Shown piece by piece: positions 1 through 5,633 of a DNA stretch of 5,746 nucleotides. The notes below the pieces were generated by a model. It made no database searches. It had not been told where the DNA came from and worked only from the letters and a program-made list of their open reading frames with translations. Origin of the DNA: Parachlamydia sp. (GTDB lineage Bacteria; Chlamydiota; Chlamydiia; Chlamydiales; Parachlamydiaceae); NCBI GenBank assembly GCA_021298935.1, contig JAJTHR010000319.1, positions 1 through 5,746 on the forward strand. Reading direction: 5' to 3'. The position numbers and the translations under genes are program-made. Every line of letters begins with the position of its first letter. The stretch's first letter is position 1.

Positions 1-141
1 AAATTTTTCATCGGCATCTTTTGCGTCCCAGCTCATTGCTCGATCTTACAAACTTATCCAAGTTTGCTGCGATCTCCGCAATGCACTGGGACATAAAATC
101 TCGCCGCCAAAAATTTAAGAACCTACCCGCGTGCGGTATAA

Positions 142-252
142 GAAATAAGATTATTGGGCGCAGCAGAGGCATCCATTGTCAATCATACTGCCCAGCCTTT
201 ATTAATAACTCACCTTACGCAAGAGGAGCAGGTGAATAAGCAGATCTTTTGA
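142..252 (+). pseudogene. Possible 3' remnant of a universal stress protein-like gene
   Basis: This is an open frame without a credible start, ending at TGA 250-252. Its translation contains the stretch LLGAAEASIVNHTAQPLLIT, which resembles the C-terminal signature of UspA-type universal stress proteins (a G-S-x-x-E-x-V-V-x-H-x-x-x-P-V-L-V-V pattern). The same frame is open from 97 to 138 but is cut by TAA at 139-141. A different frame (2-118) carries another coding-like stretch with YKLIQVCCDLRNALGHK, so a gene broken by a frameshift and a nonsense codon is a reasonable reading. The similarity is by eye only and covers about 25 residues. The stretch could also be chance, or the tail of an unrelated upstream gene. 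Everything else in 1-255 looks non-coding. Confidence 0.28.
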
Positions 253-255
253 ATC

Positions 256-318
256 TCAATTAATTCAAAAATGCTCACAATATTAGTAAAATATTGCTGC
301 GCTTTTTGAATTAATTGA
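256..318. repeat. Nested inverted repeat (16-bp perfect outer arms)
   Basis: The outer arms are perfect complements: tcaattaattcaaaaa at 256-271 and tttttgaattaattga at 303-318. Inside the 31-nt spacer lies a second perfect inverted repeat, caatatt (278-284) and aatattg (290-296), around a 5-nt loop. The single-stranded form would be a two-storey hairpin. It begins three bases after the stop codon at 250-252. The stem is almost all A-T and is not followed by a clean T-run, so it is not a typical intrinsic terminator. It may be a weak bidirectional terminator, a protein-binding palindrome or a small mobile palindromic element. Confidence 0.6.
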
Positions 319-379
319 TTTTTCAAAATCTCTTGCTTCTTCATTTTGCTCTTTTTGTGTAAGGTGTGTTAATAATTTC

Positions 380-406
380 TTGATAAATAACTGATGTTAT
401 TAAATT
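380..406 (+). promoter_or_regulatory. Weak candidate sigma-70-type promoter
   Basis: TTGATA at 380-385 matches the -35 consensus TTGACA at five of six positions. TAAATT at 401-406 matches TATAAT at four of six. The spacer of 15 bp is shorter than the usual 17, and the surrounding DNA is so A+T-rich that chance matches are expected. If used, transcription would begin near 412, placing the hairpin at 411-445 at the very 5' end of the transcript for the gene at 449. Confidence 0.22.
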
Positions 407-410
407 AAAC

Positions 411-445
411 AAACCTCTATTATTTCTGATTAATAATAGAGGTTT
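411..445 (+). promoter_or_regulatory. Hairpin enclosing the ribosome binding site of the 599-residue gene
   Basis: The arms aaacctctattatt (411-424) and aataatagaggttt (432-445) form a perfect 14-bp stem with a 7-nt loop (425-431). The best Shine-Dalgarno match for the next gene, AGAGG at 438-442, is six bases from the ATG at 449 and lies wholly in the 3' arm, paired with CCTCT at 414-418. Only three of the 14 pairs are G-C, so the stem should be stable but meltable. The arrangement suggests translation control by occlusion of the ribosome binding site, for example by temperature, a protein or a small RNA. The regulatory role is inferred; the base pairing is plain in the sequence. No run of T follows, so a terminator is unlikely. 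Confidence 0.65.
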
Positions 446-448
446 AAT

Positions 449-2248
449 ATGCCAATTTCCATTTCTTCTGCAGAGCCCTTTCTAAATGGGCTTTATTTTG
501 GAATGCTTTCCAATGTGCATCGCAGTTACGAAATCACTGTTTTGCAGGGTAGAAACCACTTCATGGCAGCCACTAATCAGATCACTCAGTTATCTCTTTC
601 TTTCCAATTGATGAATAAGGCTTTACAAGCCTATCAACTGCCTGAAAGACGGATGACGCTCCTTACTTATGGTCTGCCGATTGGCTTAGGGCTGCTGGCT
701 CGGCGGGAATTTAAGAATATTTATGCTAGAAATTTTGTGAATTTTGCCCAAAGCCATTTGGGTCATGTCAGCCTTGCGATCGCAGTGATTTCTAATATTG
801 CCCTTTATCAGATTGGCCAAAGGCTTCTGGCCGTGACAACTCTCACTTATCTGGCTCTTGGCGTCATTGATAGGTACAATTTATTGCCCGATAGAGTTCA
901 TCAAATCATGGAAAAAGGCAACCATACCATTGGCAGCCTGGCAGGCATTGCGTACGGGGGAACCTTTGTTCAAGTCATTAGCGCTTATGATATTGCCATG
1001 CAAACAGCCCAATTGTATCAAAATTTTAGAAAAAGAGGGCAGCCTGAAGAAACGCCTTCCCCCGTTAACAATGAAAGACCCCAAAGAATCGAGACGGATG
1101 AGCCAACTCCTGTCACACTAGCCATGCTTTCCGATAACCGGTTAGAAGATCCTTTATTGATCAACCGAGCCCACTTAAATCGCAATCTCCTTCCTGCTGT
1201 GCGGGACGATATCACCCTGGATAATTTGATTACACTCTGTGACGGGATCAATTGGGATAACCATATCAATGTGATAAAGGCCAAATTGCAGGATGATGAG
1301 CGATGGCGGGAAATGGCAGCTGGAACACAGAATGAGGTCACGTATTTTAAAGAAAACCTTAAAAAATTAGTTGATAGCATTAAGCATAGGGAGATTTTGG
1401 AAGGTCGTCCGCAAAATTTTCATATGCTGGAAACTTATGCCCGCTATATTGCTCAGGAGTTGGAAAATCAGGATGAGTTGACGCAAGCCGATTGCCTCCT
1501 GACGCTTGGTATTGAAGGGGGAGAGTACTGCGGTCCGGGAAAATTTAGAGTCGTTGAAGAGATTTTTTCTAATTTGATTTCTCTAGCAAGGGGGCTGCCG
1601 TTGGAATGGCGTGTGCTAGCTTATCTGCAACATGAGCGCATTGAAATTTTCCAGCAATTGTTTAATTTTATAATTAAATCAAATCCTGTGATTAAATTGA
1701 GCTCTTATTTTTGCAGCGAGCTTGACATTCATAATTATGACGCAGTTGTTAATATGACGCAGGCGGGAAGCCGGTTTGGCATTCCCCATCAGGCGGCAGC
1801 GAATGACGAGACCGCCTATATGTCTCCCTCGGTCGAAATGGCATGCAAAAGAATGAGAGATGACATGGGCAGGTTATTCTGGAATGGGGCTAGTGGAAAT
1901 TTTCCAGTGTTGCAGAAAAATGTTATTCCTCTGAAAGACTATTGGAAAGTATGGAAGTGGTACAGCTTGGGGACTGAGTCAATGACTATACGTCCCTATA
2001 GTTTTTGGGGAATTATGGCTAGGCTTGAAGAAACGATTGGAACGGTTCAGCTTCCCATATCAGACATTTACGAGTGGTGGGAAGGTTGGATTCAAAGACA
2101 GGATTTATCGAATGACGAAAAAGCACGCTTGTCAGAAGACCTTGCCGTAAATGCCCAGTTAAATGGAGAGCCTTTAGAATGTGATGGACAATTTAAATAC
2201 AAGTTTTTAGCTGCAATGTTACTAGAAATGGGCGTTTTCAAATTGTAA
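449..2248 (+). CDS. Large protein of unknown function with hydrophobic N-terminal region
   Basis: I do not recognise this 599-residue protein as a named family. The ATG at 449 is favoured because AGAGG lies six bases upstream. There is no Sec signal peptide. Residues about 70-84, 104-139 and 159-183 are hydrophobic or amphipathic and contain several small-residue and leucine/isoleucine-rich runs, so the N-terminal third may associate with a membrane. A polar, proline- and charge-rich linker follows (about 192-222). The rest appears soluble and mainly helical. It includes GGEYCGPGKF (357-366), DIHNYD (426-431), FGIP (443-446) and a tryptophan-dense stretch (W499, W502, W504, W520, W543, W544, W547). 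Hydrophobic bilobed segments are typical of chlamydial inclusion-membrane proteins, but here they are long and lie upstream of a big domain, so an Inc or secreted-effector role is only a hypothesis. It stands alone, with 53 bases before the next gene. Confidence 0.85.
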   Translation: MPISISSAEPFLNGLYFGMLSNVHRSYEITVLQGRNHFMAATNQITQLSLSFQLMNKALQAYQLPERRMTLLTYGLPIGLGLLARREFKNIYARNFVNFAQSHLGHVSLAIAVISNIALYQIGQRLLAVTTLTYLALGVIDRYNLLPDRVHQIMEKGNHTIGSLAGIAYGGTFVQVISAYDIAMQTAQLYQNFRKRGQPEETPSPVNNERPQRIETDEPTPVTLAMLSDNRLEDPLLINRAHLNRNLLPAVRDDITLDNLITLCDGINWDNHINVIKAKLQDDERWREMAAGTQNEVTYFKENLKKLVDSIKHREILEGRPQNFHMLETYARYIAQELENQDELTQADCLLTLGIEGGEYCGPGKFRVVEEIFSNLISLARGLPLEWRVLAYLQHERIEIFQQLFNFIIKSNPVIKLSSYFCSELDIHNYDAVVNMTQAGSRFGIPHQAAANDETAYMSPSVEMACKRMRDDMGRLFWNGASGNFPVLQKNVIPLKDYWKVWKWYSLGTESMTIRPYSFWGIMARLEETIGTVQLPISDIYEWWEGWIQRQDLSNDEKARLSEDLAVNAQLNGEPLECDGQFKYKFLAAMLLEMGVFKL

Positions 2249-2270
2249 TAAAACATCCCGAAGATTATAT

Positions 2271-2301
2271 TAGCCCCCATTTTATTAACCAATGGGGCCT
2301 A
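2271..2301 (+). promoter_or_regulatory. Hairpin abutting the start codon of the operon
   Basis: CCCCATT (2275-2281) pairs with AATGGGG (2291-2297) across a 9-nt loop. After a C-C mismatch (2274/2298) three more pairs form (2271-2273 with 2299-2301). The 3' arm contains GGGG at 2294-2297, the only purine-rich ribosome-binding candidate for the ATG at 2302, four bases away. The hairpin begins 22 bases after the stop of the 599-residue gene, but a coding start rather than a T-run follows it, so it is a poor intrinsic terminator. It could attenuate read-through or limit translation of the downstream gene. The function is inferred. Confidence 0.45.
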
Positions 2302-3153
2302 ATGAAAATTACCTATTTAATATATTTCGTTACCTTTGTATTTAATCTTTTTCATTTTGGATATGCTGAAAATTTAGTTTTTAAGGCGGGGGATAAGGCT
2401 TCTTACACCATTCAGCAAACATTTAAATCAAAAATGGACATGCTGGGCCAAAAAAGCTTCACCAACACGGAATCAAGCATTGAATTTGATATTGAAATTT
2501 TAGATTCTAATAGCGAAACCCTAAGCTATCCTTTTAGTGTGGCTATTACGCCAAAAAAAATATACGTCACGGACATCATAAGAACCTGTGATGATGTCGT
2601 ACACAATTTAAGCAATCAGACTTCAATCGATCAACCTTTACTTTTTACAGTCGATCAAAATTTAAAGGTAGAAGAGACAACCGGTTTTTTTAAAAGTGAT
2701 GACAAATTAAACAATCAATCGTCTTCCCACTTGTGGAGGGCAATTAATGCCACTTTTGAAGTTTTTTTAATGCAGGTTTTTCATCTTGCAAATGAAGATC
2801 TTTCAATTGAGCAAACTTATCCGATCACATGCTATCAACTCTTAAATATCGATGATGAATGCTTAGACGAACAGCAGTGTGAAATCAACGAGACAAGCGC
2901 GTATGTCATCAATAAAATGGATGCAGAAGAAATTCAAGGGATCTGGAAAGGAAAAGCCAAGGTGATGGATCATGAAACCGATATGAATAGCCATGTCTTT
3001 ACAAAGGCAGTTGTTGCATGGAATCCATGCTCACCTCTTATGCAAAAAAGGGAATTTAAAACCAAATTGCGTCATTCCGGGAATTTGATGGGGCTTCCAC
3101 TAAATGGGAATTTTCTTATTAAACAAACCTGGGAATGCACTTCTTGGCAATAA
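2302..3153 (+). CDS. Exported cysteine-containing protein of unknown function
   Basis: This 283-residue protein starts with a clear Sec signal peptide: a lysine at residue 2, a hydrophobic core over about residues 4-19, and a likely cleavage after GYA (residue 22), leaving a mature N-terminus ENLVF. No lipobox cysteine is present, so it is probably periplasmic or secreted. The mature part has alternating polar and hydrophobic strands, suggesting a beta-rich fold. It carries six cysteines (96, 177, 187, 193, 243, 279), an even number consistent with disulfide bonds outside the cytoplasm. I recognise no enzymatic motif. It is the first gene of a tight cluster, with its stop only 4 bases before the cyclotransferase start. 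Its DNA is visibly richer in A+T than the two genes that follow, with an A8 run at 2553-2560 and T7 runs near 2685 and 2762. Confidence 0.82.
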   Translation: MKITYLIYFVTFVFNLFHFGYAENLVFKAGDKASYTIQQTFKSKMDMLGQKSFTNTESSIEFDIEILDSNSETLSYPFSVAITPKKIYVTDIIRTCDDVVHNLSNQTSIDQPLLFTVDQNLKVEETTGFFKSDDKLNNQSSSHLWRAINATFEVFLMQVFHLANEDLSIEQTYPITCYQLLNIDDECLDEQQCEINETSAYVINKMDAEEIQGIWKGKAKVMDHETDMNSHVFTKAVVAWNPCSPLMQKREFKTKLRHSGNLMGLPLNGNFLIKQTWECTSWQ

Positions 3154-3157
3154 ATTA

Positions 3158-3904
3158 ATGTTATTATGGATTGTATGGTTCATTCTAAGTGCCCCCTTAG
3201 GGGCAGTTGAAACTTTGTTTCCCACCGTTGTGCGCACGATTGCTCATGACAGCGGGGCCTTTACCCAGGGGCTTGCCTACGATGATCAAACGGGCAAGCT
3301 GTATGAAAGTACGGGTCTTTATCATCTTTCCACATTGCGTGAAATCGACTTAAAAGAGGGTAAAATAGCACGCATGGCCTCTCTTCCCCCTCATTGTTTT
3401 GGGGAAGGAATTGCACTTGCCGGAAGCCGCTTATGGCAAATTACCTGGAAAGAGAAAAAAGCTTTTTGTTATCGCTTAAGCGACTTTCAGGTCATGCAAG
3501 AGTTTCCTTATCAGGGGGAAGGGTGGGGTCTTTGCTATGATGAAGACTTGGGGCAAATTTGGATGAGCAACGGATCGGATATCCTTGTGCGGCGCTCCCC
3601 TGAAACGTTTGAAATTGTCGGTACACTGCCTGTTCGTATGGATGGAAAGCCTGTTCCCCTTCTCAATGACCTAGCCTGTGCCAATAAAGCCCTTTATGCG
3701 AATGTCTGGGGCAAAAGCATTATTTTGCGCATTGACAAAGAAAAAGGCGAGGTGACAGCGTTGTTTGAAGCCAAAAATTTAGTTCCGAAAGAGATCAACC
3801 ATTCCGATGCTGTGATGAATGGCATTGCCTTTCGTAAAGACACCCACACATTTTTTTTGACAGGCAAATGGTGGCCTTATTTGTATGAAGTGAGGCTCAA
3901 TTGA
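3158..3904 (+). CDS. Glutaminyl-peptide cyclotransferase, plant/bacterial type
   Basis: The product belongs to the five-bladed beta-propeller glutaminyl cyclases (papaya QC type), which convert an N-terminal glutamine into pyroglutamate with release of ammonia. The open frame extends upstream to an ATG at 3104 inside the previous gene. I chose the ATG at 3158 because it gives a signal peptide (MLLWIVWFILSAPLGA) directly followed by VETLFP. Numbered from that start, the family motifs appear in order: AFTQGLAYD (34-42), LYESTGLY (48-55) with Glu50 the likely catalytic acid, FGEG (81-84), ITWKE (95-99), GWGLCYDED (122-130), a PVPLLNDL segment near 170, YANVW (180-184), MNGIA (220-224) and TGKWWPYLYEV (235-245). 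The usual LNELE is LNDLA here. The length of 248 residues is normal. The enzyme should act in the periplasm. The gene sits between an exported protein and a methyltransferase and overlaps the latter by 4 bases. Confidence 0.93.
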   Translation: MLLWIVWFILSAPLGAVETLFPTVVRTIAHDSGAFTQGLAYDDQTGKLYESTGLYHLSTLREIDLKEGKIARMASLPPHCFGEGIALAGSRLWQITWKEKKAFCYRLSDFQVMQEFPYQGEGWGLCYDEDLGQIWMSNGSDILVRRSPETFEIVGTLPVRMDGKPVPLLNDLACANKALYANVWGKSIILRIDKEKGEVTALFEAKNLVPKEINHSDAVMNGIAFRKDTHTFFLTGKWWPYLYEVRLN

Positions 3905-4563
3905 GCGAGGCTTTGCATTTAAAAAATTACCTGGATCGTCGCTTCGGCAAGGAAGATGCCCTGCTGCATGCCATCCGCTCGGAAGCAGCCATGCGAGGGC
4001 TTCCGCCCATCCAAATCCCCATCCACGTAGGCCGTTTTTTGCAATTCATGGTAAAGGTCCAGCAGGCGGAACGGGTATTGGAAATTGGTTCGCTTGCAGG
4101 TTACAGCACTGTGTGGCTGGCCCGCGCCTTGCCGCCGCTTGGGCAAATGATTGCTCTTGAAGTGAATCCCGACTATATCGCCCTTGCTGAAGAAAACATT
4201 CTTAAGGCAGGGCTTACTGCAAAGGTTGAATTCAGGCAAGGGAATGGGGTGGATCAATTAGCCAAAATGGCATTGAAACCGGAGGCTCCCTTTGATTTTA
4301 TTTTTATAGATGCCAACAAAAGCGATAATTCACTGTATTTGGAATGGGCGCTCCATTTTTCACGCCCTGGCACGTTGATCGTGATTGATAATATCATCGC
4401 AAAAGGGGAGCGGGCAGGCTTTCCCGATCATGATGAGGCAGAAGAAGTTTACAAATTCAACGACTTTATTGCCGGACATCCAGCCTTTGAGTTGGCCTCC
4501 ATTCCGACCATTGCAGGAGAAACAGGCCGTTTAGATGGCCTGGCCTTGCTTCGGGTCAACTAA
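3901..4563 (+). CDS. SAM-dependent O-methyltransferase (family 3, catechol-type)
   Basis: The 220-residue product matches the metal-dependent O-methyltransferases related to catechol and caffeoyl-CoA methyltransferases. The SAM-binding motif I is VLEIGSLAGYST (59-70), and Glu87 in IALEVNP should hold the SAM ribose. FDFIFIDANK (131-140) supplies Asp137 and VIDNII (161-166) supplies Asp163 and Asn164. These correspond to the Asp-Asp-Asn set that binds Mg2+ in this family, so the enzyme looks intact. The natural substrate cannot be read from the sequence. No signal peptide is seen, so it is cytoplasmic. The start is a TTG at 3901 that overlaps the previous stop as TTGA. GAGG at 3892-3895 lies five bases upstream, and no in-frame ATG would retain the full N-terminal helix. 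The overlap implies translational coupling to the cyclotransferase. No terminator hairpin is evident after the stop. Confidence 0.93.
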   Translation: MSEALHLKNYLDRRFGKEDALLHAIRSEAAMRGLPPIQIPIHVGRFLQFMVKVQQAERVLEIGSLAGYSTVWLARALPPLGQMIALEVNPDYIALAEENILKAGLTAKVEFRQGNGVDQLAKMALKPEAPFDFIFIDANKSDNSLYLEWALHFSRPGTLIVIDNIIAKGERAGFPDHDEAEEVYKFNDFIAGHPAFELASIPTIAGETGRLDGLALLRVN

Positions 4564-4651
4564 AAGCATTCTTAATTGATTTTTTACAATACGCTCATTC
4601 TTTCTTATCGCTTGTAATTTAAAATCAAGTTTACAATTATAATAGGTAATC

Positions 4652-5500
4652 ATGAAAATCATATTAAATTTAGTTGCTATTTCTATGCCTTTTTTTAGTT
4701 TTACTTCAGAGCTTGTTCCTGTGATTGATGCCTCGTCAGAGGCTTGCGGCTTGCCAAAAAACTGGAGGAATACCAAACAAAAAATTGAAGAAATAAATTT
4801 AGACGGATTTGCTGACCTGCAAATCTCAGGAAGCGCCCAATTTCACGAAAAATCATTTGAATCGATGGTTAGTGAATTGGCAGATTTTAGCCTGATTATC
4901 CTGGACATGCGGGAGGAAACCCATTTTTTTGTGAATGGGTTATCAGTTAGTTGGACCGATGGTCCTCTAAATGGAGGCAATAAAGGGATGTCTTTGAAGC
5001 AAATTATTGAAGATGAGCGCTTACGTATGAAGTCTCTTGTTGAAGAAGGGATCATCAATACTAAACCTCCTTTGCAAGCAGAGCGCATGCAAACAGAAAA
5101 AGAGCTTGTCGAATCGCTCGGACACCGTTACATCCGTCTTCCCATCACCGACAGAAGCCGCCCGTCAGATGCCATTGTGGATCGATGCATCACGATCATT
5201 CAATCCATGCAGACAGATGAATGGATTCATGTGCACTGCAAGGCAGGGAAAGGAAGGACGACAACCTTTATGACTCTCTACGATATGATAAAAAATAGCC
5301 AGCAGGTGAGCTTTGAAGACATTTTAGCGCGTCAAAAGGGGATCGGCGGATCAGATTTTTACGCCTTGAAGAATAGTGAAGCGGAAGAATTAAAAAAAGA
5401 GCGTTTAGATTTTCTGGAGCAATTCTATCTTTACTGCCAGGAAGTACCAGGTTTTGAAATCTCTTGGTCAGAGTGGGTTTCAAAAGCACCTGTTCAATAA
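4652..5500 (+). CDS. Exported PTP-like cysteine phytase (inositol polyphosphate phosphatase)
   Basis: The product resembles the PTP-like phytases, such as the Selenomonas ruminantium enzyme and Legionella LppA, which remove phosphates from inositol hexakisphosphate through a phosphocysteine intermediate. Family landmarks are LPKNWR (34-39), ISGSAQF (58-64), DMREETHFFVNGLSVSW (85-101, the family's RQESHGFxNGxxVSW), ITDRSRP (165-171) with Asp167 the likely general acid, and the P-loop HCKAGKGRT (195-203) with nucleophile Cys196 and Arg202. The C-terminal EQFYLYCQE and SWSEW also fit the family. All catalytic residues are present. The two P-loop lysines (197, 200) replace the Glu and Val of the Selenomonas loop and match PTEN. 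Residues 1-19 form a probable Sec signal peptide (Lys2, hydrophobic core, FTS before ELVP). The start ATG has a weak TAGG five bases upstream. The gene is 88 bases after the methyltransferase and may be transcribed separately. True substrate and final location are inferred. Confidence 0.92.
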   Translation: MKIILNLVAISMPFFSFTSELVPVIDASSEACGLPKNWRNTKQKIEEINLDGFADLQISGSAQFHEKSFESMVSELADFSLIILDMREETHFFVNGLSVSWTDGPLNGGNKGMSLKQIIEDERLRMKSLVEEGIINTKPPLQAERMQTEKELVESLGHRYIRLPITDRSRPSDAIVDRCITIIQSMQTDEWIHVHCKAGKGRTTTFMTLYDMIKNSQQVSFEDILARQKGIGGSDFYALKNSEAEELKKERLDFLEQFYLYCQEVPGFEISWSEWVSKAPVQ

Positions 5501-5516
5501 TTTTATTAATATGATT

Positions 5517-5633
5517 TCAATTTTCAGCCAATTGTCCTATCACTGTTTCAATCAAACGACGTTTTCCCTTCACCTCTGTTCGTTTAATTCCCAAACAATG
5601 TGTAGTTATACCATTTCCCGAAATTAAAATCAT
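5517..5633 (-). pseudogene. IS982-type transposase remnant (C-terminal fragment)
   Basis: On the minus strand a 38-codon open frame runs from an ATG at 5633 to a TGA ending at 5517. It contains KGKRRLIETVIGQLAEN, which matches the conserved region near the C-terminus of IS982-family DDE transposases (K-x-R-R-L-V-E-T-V-I-G-Q-L-x-E-x-F-N). In that motif the glutamate is the last catalytic acid. An intact transposase of this family is close to 300 residues, so most of the protein is absent. It stops just after QLAEN, where family members continue with roughly 50 more residues. In-frame stops block any upstream extension. It lies only 17 bases from the stop of the phytase gene, in convergent orientation. 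Recognition rests on about 17 residues. Confidence 0.6.

Noticed and set aside
2..118. Open frame reading to a TAA at 116-118, possibly the tail of an upstream gene
   Set aside because: Only 38 codons are visible with no recognisable motif, so I mention it under the 142-252 remnant and do not list it as a gene.
21..239. A 72-codon open frame starting at TTG on the plus strand
   Set aside because: Its composition is unlike a protein, it has no ribosome binding site or recognisable motif, and other frames over the same stretch look more coding-like.
1018..1380. A 120-codon minus-strand open frame inside the 599-residue gene
   Set aside because: It is a shadow of the plus-strand gene, with serine- and arginine-heavy composition and no supporting start signal.
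3104..3157. Upstream ATG that would lengthen the cyclotransferase by 18 residues
   Set aside because: It would overlap the preceding gene by 50 bases and place polar residues before the hydrophobic core; ATG 3158 gives a proper signal peptide.
4612..4643. Perfect TATAAT at 4638-4643 as the -10 box of a phytase promoter
   Set aside because: The best -35-like TTGTAA at 4612-4617 is 20 bp away, and the box lies so near the ATG (4652) that the transcript would be nearly leaderless; the region is A+T-rich enough for chance matches.
4564..4651. A terminator between the methyltransferase and the phytase
   Set aside because: Only short A+T-rich complementary stretches such as ttgtaa/ttacaa are present; no G-C stem followed by a T-run is visible.
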